Shown here piece after piece: positions 40,303 through 49,372 of a stretch of DNA of 64,000 nucleotides. This DNA comes from Alteribacter populi. Its GTDB lineage: Bacteria; Bacillota; Bacilli; Bacillales; Salisediminibacteriaceae. The stretch spans positions 4,242,559 to 4,306,558 of the forward strand of contig NZ_KZ293963.1 of the NCBI RefSeq assembly GCF_002352765.1, in the 5' to 3' direction. The position numbers and the translations under genes are program-made. Under the pieces are notes generated by a model, which was not told the origin of the DNA, did no database searches, and saw only the letters and a list, made by a program, of their open reading frames with translations. How positions within the stretch are numbered: the stretch's first letter is position 1; each line of letters opens with the position of its first letter.

Positions 40303-40728
40303 GTGGAATACATCTTTGTAGGTGCAAGTGCAGTTTTTGTATTCGGATTTCTCATGATTTATTCTGGTATTATGAATTCAATTATGGCAGGAAACTTGGA
40401 AAGAGAAGATGTTCAAAAGCTGCAGACCAAGTTTTTTATTCGGATCGCGGTTATGGAAGGACCGATTATCGTTGCGATTGTGTTAGCTATAATGTATATG
40501 GAGCAGCAGGCTCAAAACGTAAATATTACCTTACCAATTGTTTTAATCATATTCATTACGGTTATTGGTCTAATTAGAGTACTGATGCTAACGAGGGATG
40601 CGAAAGCAAGTGTCGATGACGCCGGACTTAAAAATACAGTTCAGACGTTCTTTTTTCTTGGAATGGCATTACTTATCGCTATTCCATTAATTTGTGTCGT
40701 CTTTTTAATAACATTAAGTGGGGTATAA
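40303..40728 (+). CDS. Four-helix membrane protein, unrecognised
   Basis: 141 residues with membrane segments at about 3-25, 45-64, 75-95 and 113-138. FFIRIAVMEGPIIVAIVLAI resembles the second helix of c-subunit-like proteolipids with a membrane Glu, but the overall length and order differ. GTG start after GAGGAGAGATAAAAA. A second small membrane protein gene follows 31 bases later. Confidence 0.7.
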   Translation: MEYIFVGASAVFVFGFLMIYSGIMNSIMAGNLEREDVQKLQTKFFIRIAVMEGPIIVAIVLAIMYMEQQAQNVNITLPIVLIIFITVIGLIRVLMLTRDAKASVDDAGLKNTVQTFFFLGMALLIAIPLICVVFLITLSGV

Positions 40729-40759
40729 TGAGACAAACATAGTATTCGGAGTGTTCGAA

Positions 40760-40921
40760 ATGAATCGAAAAGAAATTTATTTCCCTCTTTACGTGGTAAT
40801 TGGAGCCGCTTCACTGGCAGCTGTGGTGGCTGGTTATGTAAATGATTCGGAACTTTTTAGATTACTAGGGAGAATCGGGTTAGTGGGCCTGATTGTTTTG
40901 TTCTTTTTTCATAGAAAATAG
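40760..40921 (+). CDS. Small membrane protein (53 aa)
   Basis: 53 residues: MNRKEIYFPLYVVIGAASLA, then a short polar loop (NDSELFRLLGR) and a second helix ending FFFHRK. ATG at 40760 follows CGGAGTGTTCGAA; a longer frame from 40718 overlaps the upstream gene and lacks an RBS. No family recognised. Confidence 0.6.
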   Translation: MNRKEIYFPLYVVIGAASLAAVVAGYVNDSELFRLLGRIGLVGLIVLFFFHRK

Positions 40922-40971
40922 TAGCGAATTGCGTTTTTGGCTCAATATGGTATTCCAAATAACCAATAACG

Positions 40972-41007
40972 AAAAGCAGACGAACTCTAATGAGTCGTCT
41001 GCTTTTA
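40972..41007. terminator. Terminator between convergent genes
   Basis: AAAAGCAGACGA(A)CTC and GAGTCGTCTGCTTTT form a long stem, with T-tracts available on both strands. Confidence 0.88.
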
Positions 41008-41044
41008 TTAATGGGATGATTATAAGATTGAAATGCTCTGCTGA

Positions 41045-41977
41045 TTAGTCTTCTAGTACTCGAACTGTTACTGTTTGACGACCGAAACTTTTTGCTTCAT
41101 CCTTCGTTGCCATATGAAGATCAATGCGGTTTCCTTGGATCGCTCCACCAATGTCACCTGCAATGGCTGTTCCATAGCCCTCAACTTCCACTTTAGATCC
41201 AAGAGGAATAACGTCTGGGTCAACAGCAACTACTTTCTTGTCAGGGTTTTCTAGAAGGTTTTGGCCTGTATAAGTAATACCTGAGCATCCGTCACAGTGT
41301 GCTGTGTATGCTGTGGCTTCCATTTCCATTGTTGTTTCTGATTCACTAGATTCAGATGAGTCATTGCTGGATCGATCTGTAGATTGATTGTTTGAGTTTT
41401 TACTAGACTCATTGCTTGATTTTTCAGATGTTGTAGATCCGTTTGATTCTGAATCGTTAAGAGCAGCATGTAATGTAGCATACGTTTGGGGGCCGGCTAA
41501 ACCATCCACCAAAATATCTTTTTCAGATTGAAATTCTTTAACTGCGTCATGAGTAACTGAACCGAACTCTCCATCAATGTTAGCGTCATAGTATCCAAGC
41601 TCATTTAAGCTGTCCTGGAGAGCCTCAACGACTTCACCTTCATCTCCTTCGCGAAGAATGGCTAGTGCACCAATAGTTTGAACACCAGCGATTCCGTCAA
41701 TGAGAATGTTTGATTCCGTTTGAAACTCCTTAACGGCTTCTCGAGTAGTTGTATCAAATGCTCCATTTATTGCATCTTCATCTAAGAACCCTTTATCAGT
41801 GAGTAGCTCTTGTAACTCCTCAACATGAGCGTGTTCCTTCCCTTCATCTAATAACTTGTCTCCCAGGAAAGGTTCACTTGAAGCGTCACTGCTCAACGGG
41901 CTCGTAAAGAAAAAAGCGCCTGCTGCGATGATTGGTAACCCTAGTGTTTTCATTTTTGTAATAGCAAAGTTTTTCAT
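41045..41977 (-). CDS. Secreted cell-wall protein: two PG-binding domains plus 3D domain (YocH-like)
   Basis: 310 residues. Signal peptide to about 32 (cleavage near DASSE). Two PG_binding_1 domains follow (about 45-108 and 110-172), each with AVKEFQ(T/S)E and a LxDGxxGxxT end. A Ser/Asn-rich linker (about 173-215) leads to a C-terminal 3D domain with MEATAYT, DPDVIPLGSKVEVEGYG and IAGDIGGAIQGNRIDLHM, which has the three conserved Asp residues of MltA-like lytic enzymes. It likely cleaves or remodels peptidoglycan outside the cell. RBS CTAAGGAGGCTGACAT. Confidence 0.93.
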   Translation of the reverse strand: MKNFAITKMKTLGLPIIAAGAFFFTSPLSSDASSEPFLGDKLLDEGKEHAHVEELQELLTDKGFLDEDAINGAFDTTTREAVKEFQTESNILIDGIAGVQTIGALAILREGDEGEVVEALQDSLNELGYYDANIDGEFGSVTHDAVKEFQSEKDILVDGLAGPQTYATLHAALNDSESNGSTTSEKSSNESSKNSNNQSTDRSSNDSSESSESETTMEMEATAYTAHCDGCSGITYTGQNLLENPDKKVVAVDPDVIPLGSKVEVEGYGTAIAGDIGGAIQGNRIDLHMATKDEAKSFGRQTVTVRVLED

Positions 41978-42328
41978 ATGTCAGCCTCCTTAGTGCTTAA
42001 GTATCTTCGCTAACGTTGTCCATACTACAATCAACGTTTACGTAAAGCAATGAAAAATCGCGCTTTTAAAGGAATTGAAATATAGTTGTAACTGCTGCAA
42101 TCTATTTGAATAATTAACCCAATCTTTTTTCCTTAAATATGTAGTAAAACCTTATATTACGTACCTTTTTGGGTATTGATACATGAGTATCCTTTTTATT
42201 CATAAACACATATTTTATGGAAAAATAATAGAAATAATTATAGTATTAAAGTAATTAGTTAATCCGTATCTTTGTAGGAAGGCTGTAGATTTTTTTGTCG
42301 TTATCTTTACGATATAATTACCTTACAG

Positions 42329-42482
42329 AGGATGTTCAAAAAAGACCGGGAAAAATAGCTGTTGAATTTCTTCGTCATCTTACTTTTCCGCTCCTCGCGT
42401 ATTAAAGGGATACGTTACGGTGCTGGGAGTGGCGCTTCCTTGAACTACTCGGCACTTTTTGTTCTCCTTTTTGAAGGAGCAC
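42329..42482. repeat. Dispersed repeat family C (GTTCAAAAAG element)
   Basis: Begins GAGGATGTTCAAAAAAG and ends CCTTTTTGAAGGAGC with an internal hairpin-rich stretch. The same terminal word forms the long arm inside the TPP riboswitch at 58236-58304. The gap 41978-42513 otherwise holds only AT-rich sequence. Confidence 0.55.
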
Positions 42483-42513
42483 TTATGTTAGAACTAGAGG
42501 AGGAGTGTTGGAC

Positions 42514-43316
42514 GTGGCATTATATAACCGAATTGGTGTGACTTATGATACCTTAGAAAAGCAGATCCAGAGATTGCGAGATCGTTGTATCGTTTATTGC
42601 AAGGAACAAATGAAGGCACTCCGGAAATATTAGATGCCGCTTGTGGCACAGGAAACTATACCCTTGCTTTAGAAATTAAAGGATGCACTATGACTGGGGT
42701 AGATGTGTCTGAAGAAATGCTCAGGAAAGCAAGAAGTAAAAGTGAGGATATAAGGTGGATTCAATCAGACATTCGCGAGTGTCGGTTTCATGGGAAAAGG
42801 TTTGATGGGGTGACTTGCATTTTATCGATTCATCATTTTGAAGACCTAAGCAGTAGTATTAAGAATCTCTACCATGTACTTAAGTCTGGCGGAAGACTGG
42901 TGATCTTTACATCCACTCCAGAACAAATGGCGAACTATTGGTTAAATGCTTACTTTCCTGAAATGATGGAAAAATCAATGGAACAAATGCCTTCTTTTGA
43001 AATGGTTTCGTCTGCATTAACGCGGGCAGGTTTTTTTTCAGTAGAAACCGAACCTTTTCTAATTCGTCCTTCGCTAGAAGACTTCTTTTTGTATAGTGGT
43101 AAAAGCCACCCTGAATTATATTTAGACGGCCGGATGAGAAGTGGAATTTCGTCTTTTGCAAATCTAGTTTCCGAGAATGAGTTGGAAAAGGGACTTCAAT
43201 TATTGGCGAGTGACCTTCATAATGGAAACTTTGGTAGGCGAACAGAAGCATTTGATCGTCGGCAAGGAGACTATCTTTTTGTAATAGCTGAAAAACGAGA
43301 TTCGAACGTTACTTGA
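42514..43316 (+). pseudogene. SAM-dependent methyltransferase with a frameshift near 42556-42560
   Basis: The gene starts at GTG 42514 after GAGGAGGAGTGTTGGAC: MALYNRIGVTYDTLEK. Within GAAAAG at 42556-42561 the frame shifts by one base and continues as ADPEIARSLYRLLQGTNEGT through LDAACGTGNYTLAL (SAM motif I), DVSEEMLRKA, FDGVTCILSIHHF and LYHVLKSGGRLVIF to 43316. Both parts are needed to match class I methyltransferases (Methyltransf_11/25). One extra A would explain it, so this is a recent mutation or a sequencing error. An ATG at 42585 alone would drop the N-terminal helix. Confidence 0.82.
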
Positions 43317-43344
43317 GTTGAAAAGCACTCAACAATATCAAGAA

Positions 43345-43377
43345 TAAAAAGGATGGTTTCAAAAAGGAAACCATCCT
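43345..43377 (-). terminator. Terminator of the VOC/flavin reductase unit
   Basis: On the minus strand AGGATGGTTTCC and GGAAACCATCCT (approximate arms) are followed by TTTTTATTC. Confidence 0.82.
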
Positions 43378-43386
43378 GCGGTTGCG

Positions 43387-43968
43387 TTAGATTCGGTTTA
43401 TCCGTTGAGATAATAATTGCTGATAATGGTCGCTCATCTTCTTTTTTTGTCTTGGAATATAGGGTTTGTAATATTGATAACCCAGTGATAGTTGAGTGGG
43501 GTCTTCAACTGTGTTCCCAGATTTCTGCGTCTCTTCTTCCCATTCACTTAAATAAATTACACGAGCATCATCTTCTGGTGGTTCAGGTAGCGTGCTAGCA
43601 AATTCTAATGAATTTCCATCTGGATCTAAAAAGTAAATGGAGGCCATAGGACCCCACGTATGAACGAGAGGTTCAATGGGTTTGAGGCCGAATGCTTCAC
43701 GAGTCTCAATCCCCCTATTTTTTAGCCAATTTGTTGCTTGTTTAATCTCCCCAAAATTAATTTTAAAAGCAAAGTGGCTTTTCTTCCATTCTTCAGCTGA
43801 TTTTTCCCATATCCCTAACACTTGGCCTGACATACTAAGTGAGTAAAACACGACTCCACGTCCTTTGATTTCTAACTCTGGTTTTAAACCAAGTTTTTCC
43901 TCATAAAACTCCTTTGCTTGTGCTATATTTCTGACGTGAACGTGAGTTTCATAAATTCCTTGAATCAT
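43387..43968 (-). CDS. VOC family protein with C-terminal extension
   Basis: 193 residues. VOC domain at about 3-128: YETHVHVRNIAQAKEFYEEK, then FYSLSMSGQVLGIW and IYFLDPDGNSLEFASTL (metal-binding Glu). The remaining 65 residues (after LPEPPED) are a polar tail with QLSLGYQYYKPYIPRQKKK not found in basic VOC proteins. Start overlaps the stop of the upstream NAD(P)H-flavin reductase gene by four bases, so both are one unit. Substrate unknown. Confidence 0.85.
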   Translation of the reverse strand: MIQGIYETHVHVRNIAQAKEFYEEKLGLKPELEIKGRGVVFYSLSMSGQVLGIWEKSAEEWKKSHFAFKINFGEIKQATNWLKNRGIETREAFGLKPIEPLVHTWGPMASIYFLDPDGNSLEFASTLPEPPEDDARVIYLSEWEEETQKSGNTVEDPTQLSLGYQYYKPYIPRQKKKMSDHYQQLLSQRINRI

Positions 43969-44486
43969 AGTCCCATCGCCTCCTCGTTATGCCATTTATT
44001 GTTGTTTTTTGTCAAAAAGAGCTGAACGAGGCTTTGAAGTTGGTGGAGTGTTTCCGGTTCTTCAAAGGCATATCCATCAATGACCATTTGTTTGGCCGAC
44101 ACTTCAGCATACAAACCACGCATGACCGTTCGCAGGTTATTAAGGGCATTTATTCCACCTTTACCGCCACCTGCAACACTGACCATAAGTACCGGTTTTT
44201 CCTCGAAATACTTGGCACTCGTAAAATCGAGCGTATTTTTCAATGCTCCACTTATGCCGCTATGGTACTCCGGTGTTAAGATAATGAAGGCAGAAGCTTC
44301 TTGACAATCTGACAAAAACGATTTTACAGAAGGTTGACTGTTCGTGACATTAAGCCCATTAAAGATAGGAAGCGGAGTTTGACTTAGGTCAAACAGTTTT
44401 ACAGGATAATTTTCCGAGATATGTTTCGCAACTTTTCCAGTTACCCCTTCTGGTCGGGGAGAGCCATTGATGACAAGTATACTCAT
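43965..44486 (-). CDS. NADPH-dependent FMN reductase family protein
   Basis: 173 residues, flavodoxin-like. SILVINGSPRPEGVTGKVAK is the phosphate-binding loop, followed by TPEYHSGISGALKNTLDF, the conserved flavin-contact motif of azoreductase/chromate reductase-type proteins, and VSVAGGGKGGINAL. Reduces FMN, quinones or azo dyes; exact substrate open. Start at 44486 after GAAAGGTGGAAAAACAT. Confidence 0.9.
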   Translation of the reverse strand: MSILVINGSPRPEGVTGKVAKHISENYPVKLFDLSQTPLPIFNGLNVTNSQPSVKSFLSDCQEASAFIILTPEYHSGISGALKNTLDFTSAKYFEEKPVLMVSVAGGGKGGINALNNLRTVMRGLYAEVSAKQMVIDGYAFEEPETLHQLQSLVQLFLTKNNNKWHNEEAMGL

Positions 44487-44662
44487 ATGTTTTTCCACCT
44501 TTCTTTCGTGGGTTTTATCTTGTTTGAATATCCTCTTATAGTTTTAGTATAGGAAAAATCGGGAGGAAAAACCTCAGCTAAAAGATTGAATTTTCTTGCG
44601 TGAGGAGACTGATTTTTTCTCGGACTGGGGTCGTAGAAAAAGACACCCAAGCATGGGTGTCG

Positions 44663-45307
44663 TTACTGGAGTTTATACTTAATCGCAAGTAATGCCGCTT
44701 GTGTGCGGTCCTGGATGGGAAGCTTTGAAAAAAGGTTTGTGATATGTGTTTTCACGGTTTTCTCAGATATGAAGAGGGTGTTAGCAATTTCATGATTAGC
44801 TTTTCCTTTTGAAATTTCAATTAGTACTTCTCGCTCACGATTCGTTAGGGTTTTTAATGCCTTTAACTCTTCGGATTCTTCTTGATGCACATGTTGGAAA
44901 AGGTGAGAGGCCACTTTTGGGTCAATGTTTTTTGAACCTTGGGAGACTCGGTGGATTGCAGCGAGTAATTCTTCTGGGTCCGTATCTTTTAAACAGTAGC
45001 CATCTGCTCCAGCTTGAACCGCTGAAATCACATGCTCTTGGTCTTCAAAGCTTGTGAGTACTAGCACCTTTACAGGAGGAAAATGTTTTTTTATATGGGT
45101 GGTAGCCTCAACACCGTCCATAACTGGCATAGACAAATCAAGAAGTATGACATCTGGGGATAGCCCATTTTTCAACTGATCTATCGCATCTTTACCGTTA
45201 CTTGCCTCTCCAATTATTTCAATACCAACCTCTTTCAAAAAAAAGTAATAAAGTCCTTTTCTAACAACTTGATGATCATCAACAATCATGATTTTCGTTT
45301 TATTCAT
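44663..45307 (-). CDS. yhcZ: NarL/LuxR-type response regulator (YhcZ-like)
   Basis: 214 residues. Receiver domain (1-120): IMIVDDHQVVRKG, phosphoacceptor Asp in VILLDLSMPVMDG, VLTSFEDQEH and LKD. LuxR-type HTH at about 148-205: LTNREREVLIEISKGKANHE and SEKTVKTHITNLFSKL. ATG at 45307 after AGCAGGTGAAATTC overlaps the histidine kinase stop. Partner of the kinase encoded upstream. Confidence 0.93.
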   Translation of the reverse strand: MNKTKIMIVDDHQVVRKGLYYFFLKEVGIEIIGEASNGKDAIDQLKNGLSPDVILLDLSMPVMDGVEATTHIKKHFPPVKVLVLTSFEDQEHVISAVQAGADGYCLKDTDPEELLAAIHRVSQGSKNIDPKVASHLFQHVHQEESEELKALKTLTNREREVLIEISKGKANHEIANTLFISEKTVKTHITNLFSKLPIQDRTQAALLAIKYKLQ

Positions 45308-46421
45308 GAATTTCACCTGCTTTTGGAAGTCTTACAGAAACCGTCGTTCCTTGATTTGGTTGGCTGAGAATGGAGAATTGACCATCGAGCAGCTTGGTGC
45401 GCTCTCTCATGCTAATTAGTCCCAATCCATCTGGTAAAACACTTTCTACGTCGAAGCCGCTGCCGTCATCTTTTATCTCCATTTCAACCGAATGCTCATT
45501 CGTTCGAATAAGGAAAGAAGCAGTGCTCGTATTCGCATGCTTTTTTATATTATTCAGGGCTTCTTGTCCAATTTTCCAAAGTCCCAGTTCAATATGGCCT
45601 GGAATGTTATCGACGAAAATGTCTACCTTGATATTGATTCCTAATTGCTTCCCGTATGTGCAAAAACGGGCCTGCAAGCCTTCTTTGACTTGGTCTGAAC
45701 GTAATTGCCAGATGAGTGCCTTCATTTGAGCTAATGCTTCTTTTGACATGTGATGGACATCATCAAGAGCTTCGATGATTTGTGGTTCGTTCGTTTGACG
45801 TTTTATTCCTTGGGTAGTGTACATAATAGAGAAAAGTTGCTGGTTTACTGAATCGTGGAGATCGCGAGCTAGCCTGTTTCTCTCTTCTAAAACTTTCATT
45901 GTTTGTTCTCTTTCTGATAACCGAATCCGTTCCCATGCGGAGCCAATTTGAAATGCTATTGATTCAAGAATGTGCAATTCTTCTTGAGAAAAGGCTTTTT
46001 TTTCAGGCGATGCTATATTTAGTAATCCGAATAATTCTTCTCCTGATTTTAATGGAACACTTGCGTGGTGAGTAATTCCTTCAATGTCCCCGCGGTTAAA
46101 AGTGATCGCATCTTCAATTCGTTTGCACTCAATAATATTAGTAGCTTTATCGAGCCGTCCGTCAGCACAACGGTTAATACAATAACAACCGCCTTCACGC
46201 ATATAACGTTTATTTTCATATTGTAGCGCATGAGGTAAATGAGACTCGGCAATAAGTGTAAAGGACTTCTCCTCACCTAATAAGAAAATCCATCCTGATT
46301 GAAGATTGGTAAGCTCTAAAATCCGATCGAGTACTTCCTCAAACATAGAGCGCATATTCGTTTCTTTGTTCAGCATCTCAGCTATAGACTTGATTAAAAA
46401 AAGTTCATGATTCCGGTTCAT
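45300..46421 (-). CDS. yhcY: Cytosolic sensor histidine kinase with Cys-rich GAF domain (YhcY/AirS-like)
   Basis: 373 residues without membrane segments. GAF domain at about 20-165, then HisKA_3 with phosphoacceptor His190 in RNRLARDLHDSVNQQLFSI, and an HATPase_c domain with DDGSGFDVES and GLGLISMRERTKLL. The GAF domain has four cysteines at 79, 81, 85 and 99 (GGCYCINRC and IIECKR), the arrangement used to hold an Fe-S cluster in staphylococcal AirS. This suggests sensing of oxygen, redox state or NO. RBS AAGGAGGAGGTAAC. Confidence 0.9.
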   Translation of the reverse strand: MNRNHELFLIKSIAEMLNKETNMRSMFEEVLDRILELTNLQSGWIFLLGEEKSFTLIAESHLPHALQYENKRYMREGGCYCINRCADGRLDKATNIIECKRIEDAITFNRGDIEGITHHASVPLKSGEELFGLLNIASPEKKAFSQEELHILESIAFQIGSAWERIRLSEREQTMKVLEERNRLARDLHDSVNQQLFSIMYTTQGIKRQTNEPQIIEALDDVHHMSKEALAQMKALIWQLRSDQVKEGLQARFCTYGKQLGINIKVDIFVDNIPGHIELGLWKIGQEALNNIKKHANTSTASFLIRTNEHSVEMEIKDDGSGFDVESVLPDGLGLISMRERTKLLDGQFSILSQPNQGTTVSVRLPKAGEIHE

Positions 46422-46612
46422 GTTACCTCCTCCTTGAAAAGTCGCCTGCTTTCATTTTAGCAAATATTCTAAACAAGCGTTTCTTTTTTCATAATTAACG
46501 TTCATAAACGTTGAAATCAATTTTCTCACATTGGTATGATAAGATGGAACCAATAAATGCAATATGTCATTACATAAATTACAGTGGATGGAATGCAAGG
46601 AAGGGGTTTTAC

Positions 46613-47368
46613 ATGATCACGTTAAAGTCGGAACGGGAAATTTCATTGATGCATGAAGCAGGGAAGCTCCTTGCAAAGTGCCATAAAGAAATAGCAAAAA
46701 TGATCAAACCAGGAATAACGACGAAAGAAATTGATCAGTTTGTTGATGATTACTTAAAGAAACATGGAGCAACGCCAGAACAAAAAGGATACCAAGGTTA
46801 TCAATATGCAACTTGTGCTTCTATTAACGATGAAATATGCCACGGGTTTCCACGAAATGAACCGTTACGTGACGGAGACCTTGTCACAATTGATTTTGTA
46901 GTCAATTTAAACGGTGCTTTGGCTGATTCAGCTTGGACGTACGGGGTTGGAAGTCTTTCTGATGAAGCAAAGGAATTGTGTAAAGTGACAGAACAATCAT
47001 TATACCGAGCTATCCGTCAAGCAAAACCAGGAAAGCGGATCGGGGACCTTGGCTTTGCTATTCAATCCTATGTCGAAGCGAAAGGGTATTCGGTTGTACG
47101 AGATTTTGCTGGTCACGGACTCGGCCCGACCATTCATGAAGAGCCAAACATCCCTCATTTTGGTATGCAGGGACGAGGGCAGCGCTTAAAAGAAGGCATG
47201 GTTATTACAATTGAACCAATGATCAATATTGGAGCATGGAGATCTCAGATGGATGCTAATGGGTGGACGGCACGCACTGTAGATGGAACGCTATCTGCTC
47301 AATATGAGCATACAATTGCTATTACGAAGGATGGACCTGTCATTTTAACCGAACAAGAAAGTGTATAA
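46613..47368 (+). CDS. map: Methionine aminopeptidase, type I (second copy type)
   Basis: 251 residues. The five metal ligands are visible: Asp in VTIDFVVNLNGALADSAW (two), His in FAGHGLGPTIHEEP, Glu in ITIEPMI and Glu in QYEHTIAI. Removes the initiator Met from new proteins. ATG at 46613 after AAGGAAGGGGTTTTAC; an upstream frame to 46511 lacks an RBS. It stands alone rather than in the ribosomal protein operon, so it resembles the YflG-type extra enzyme. Confidence 0.94.
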   Translation: MITLKSEREISLMHEAGKLLAKCHKEIAKMIKPGITTKEIDQFVDDYLKKHGATPEQKGYQGYQYATCASINDEICHGFPRNEPLRDGDLVTIDFVVNLNGALADSAWTYGVGSLSDEAKELCKVTEQSLYRAIRQAKPGKRIGDLGFAIQSYVEAKGYSVVRDFAGHGLGPTIHEEPNIPHFGMQGRGQRLKEGMVITIEPMINIGAWRSQMDANGWTARTVDGTLSAQYEHTIAITKDGPVILTEQESV

Positions 47369-47543
47369 CGGGTTAGGGAGATTTAGATTTTATTATAAGT
47401 CCCGAGTGGAATACTTGGATTTGATTTACGGTGATGAGTTGGATTCACCGCTTCATTAAGAAAATATTGATCGGTAGTAGGCAGGCACCCTTCTCCTTCC
47501 TTCACATAGTTTATAGAGAGCTCATGTGAAAGGAGAGGGCAGT

Positions 47544-47957
47544 GTGGATAATTATCGACAATTTCCTGGAGGAATCTTCTCTTTCTTATATCCGGGACAA
47601 CAACAACCTTCAGGCCCACCACCGGGGTTTGGTCCGGGGCAGGGACCAGGAGGAGGTTTTGGACCTGGGCAAGGGCCGGGACAGGGACCACCTGCAGGTC
47701 CACCACCGGGCCCGCCACCATCAACGCTACCTCAACAACAAGCTGATGTTGGAGTATTTGCGGTTGATCCTGGATCCCTATATGGTTGTTTGTATCGATA
47801 TACGTTTATTCGACTTGAGAACGGACGTCGTTTCTGGTTTTATCCGGTATTCATCGGCAGAACATCCGTAGCAGGGTGGCGCTGGCGACCGCGTCAATTC
47901 CGCTGGGTTTATACCGGGTTTGATACCCGGCAAATCGCGTCATTTCAGTGTCACTAA
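47544..47957 (+). CDS. Gly/Pro/Gln-rich protein with conserved aromatic C-terminal domain
   Basis: 137 residues. The N-terminal half is low complexity (about 20-72), built of GPGQGPG, GGGFGPG and PPPGPP units encoded by imperfect tandem DNA repeats. The C-terminal 60 residues are structured and aromatic: LYGCLYRYTFIRLENGRRFW and FYPVFIGRTSVAGWRWRP. Similar proteins with Pro-rich heads and this CLYRxTxxWLxNGRxFWFYP tail occur in Bacillus and may be spore or surface linked. GTG start after GAAAGGAGAGGGCAGT. Function unknown. Confidence 0.8.
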   Translation: MDNYRQFPGGIFSFLYPGQQQPSGPPPGFGPGQGPGGGFGPGQGPGQGPPAGPPPGPPPSTLPQQQADVGVFAVDPGSLYGCLYRYTFIRLENGRRFWFYPVFIGRTSVAGWRWRPRQFRWVYTGFDTRQIASFQCH

Positions 47958-47964
47958 TGTAAAT

Positions 47965-48001
47965 AAAAAAACCAGATGCAGATTTGTATCTGGTTTTTTT
48001 G
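47965..48001 (+). terminator. Intrinsic terminator after the Gly/Pro-rich gene
   Basis: AAAAAACCAGATGCA and TGTATCTGGTTTTTTT form the stem with T-tract. Confidence 0.9.
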
Positions 48002-48019
48002 TGCAAAGATAATTTCTAG

Positions 48020-48095
48020 AGCTTCAGCTACCTTCACGCCGCTTTTCTCAAGGGTGAAATGCATACAGCTGAAGCTACGCTGTTTTTTAATCTAA
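48020..48095 (+). repeat. Dispersed repeat family A
   Basis: GCTTCAGCTACCTTCACGCCG, CAAGGGTGAAATGCATACAGC, then GAAGCTACGCTGTTTTTTAATC. Shares the exact AGCTACCTTCAC core with the copies at 4625, 9431 and 30515. Confidence 0.65.
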
Positions 48096-48221
48096 TAGTA
48101 TTGTAGGGCAACTCCGATTCGGATAATAAAATTACAGAGCAGGTTTAGTTACTAGCTGAATGTGGTATTAGCTTATGTGAGCATTTTTAAACATACCATT
48201 AAATTAAAGGGGGGCTAAGAA

Positions 48222-49121
48222 ATGGTGAGCCCAAATCATATGACTATAATCGGTGAAGCGATTATCGAAAAAAGTAAAGAAATGGCGGAGCAATTATTTG
48301 ATGATCACGATTCGAAATACCAGGTTAACCAAAAAAATGGGGTTTCAGAGGAAAAGGTGATAGTGTCTCGCCAAGGGCTCTACAAAATGATCGGAGAAGC
48401 TCTCATTTCTACAAACTCTGATGAAAAGCTTAATGACATATATAAATGGGGGATAGAAACTGGAAAGAAAGCTGTAAGGCATGGAATATCGCCAGACATT
48501 GCTATGCTTTCTTTGTCTCCATTTAGGAAAGTACTTTACCAAATGCTACGAGAAGAATTTAGGAAACACAGTTTGGGATTTGATGCTTATTTTGATGTGT
48601 CTGATCGCATAAATCCAATGTTGGATCAAGCCGTTTATTCTTTCACACAAGCATATGTAGAATATAACGATGAAACTCATACTCGTGCGCAGGAGGACCT
48701 CCTTGAATTGTCTGTTCCAGTTGTTCCTCTTACGAGCAGTGTGGCTATCTTGCCTGTTATTGGTACGATCGATACGTATCGATCGAAAAAAATGCTTGAT
48801 CAAGCCCTTGAGCGTGGGTCAGAGCTTGGCCTATCTTACCTTATCATCGATTTATCTGGGGTACGTGTCATTGATACAGCTGTTGCCCGTAACTTATTTC
48901 AATTGAATGATGCATTAAAAATTGTTGGAATTACGGGTATTATAAGTGGCTTACGACCAGAATTAGCACAAACCATTGTGAGTTTAGGTATATCGTTCAA
49001 CCATATGAATGTGACAAACAGCCTCGAACAAGCTTTAATGAAAACAGGACTTAGCATCCAAATTGACAAGGAAGAAGAGGCATCACCTAAACAGAAACGA
49101 AAGCAGGTATCTAATAAATGA
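48222..49121 (+). CDS. RsbR-family stressosome protein with STAS domain
   Basis: 299 residues. The N-terminal non-heme globin-like/helical sensor part spans about 1-150 (MVSPNHMTIIG, ISPDIAMLSLSPFRKVLYQM). The STAS domain at about 165-285 has PLTSSVAILPVIGTIDT, where Thr171 falls at the site phosphorylated in B. subtilis RsbRA, and IIDLSGVRVIDT with Ser212 near the second site. Such proteins form the stressosome with RsbS and control RsbT and sigma-B. A basic tail KQKRKQVSNK follows. Alone, with no rsbS/T nearby, so it is an RsbRB/C/D-type paralogue. RBS AAGGGGGGCTAAGAA. Confidence 0.9.
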   Translation: MVSPNHMTIIGEAIIEKSKEMAEQLFDDHDSKYQVNQKNGVSEEKVIVSRQGLYKMIGEALISTNSDEKLNDIYKWGIETGKKAVRHGISPDIAMLSLSPFRKVLYQMLREEFRKHSLGFDAYFDVSDRINPMLDQAVYSFTQAYVEYNDETHTRAQEDLLELSVPVVPLTSSVAILPVIGTIDTYRSKKMLDQALERGSELGLSYLIIDLSGVRVIDTAVARNLFQLNDALKIVGITGIISGLRPELAQTIVSLGISFNHMNVTNSLEQALMKTGLSIQIDKEEEASPKQKRKQVSNK

Positions 49122-49155
49122 GGGTGTTCAATTAGTGTGAACACCTTCTTTATTA
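49121..49155 (+). terminator. Intrinsic terminator after the RsbR-like gene
   Basis: GGTGTTCA and TGAACACC around ATTAGTG, followed by TTCTTTATT. Confidence 0.82.
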
Positions 49156-49372
49156 AAAGTAAAGAAAGCATAAAAATCTACCTTTCTGTGTCTAGCTTCA
49201 GGCGTGATGTTAGTAGGGTTCGGTTTTATCTTCAGCTGATGAAACTACTAAACTATGGAAATATTCTCAAATTTTAACACGATTACTAAGTTTTAAAGTG
49301 TGGAAAAACTTTCCCTTCTCACATTTTTATCTTATCTTATGTCATAATGAATCCCGTGGAGGTGTTGAGTAC

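Noticed and set aside
47383..47724. 113-codon minus-strand frame opposite the Gly/Pro-rich gene
   Set aside because: Mirror of the tandem repeats; the plus-strand frame has RBS, terminator and a conserved C-terminal domain.
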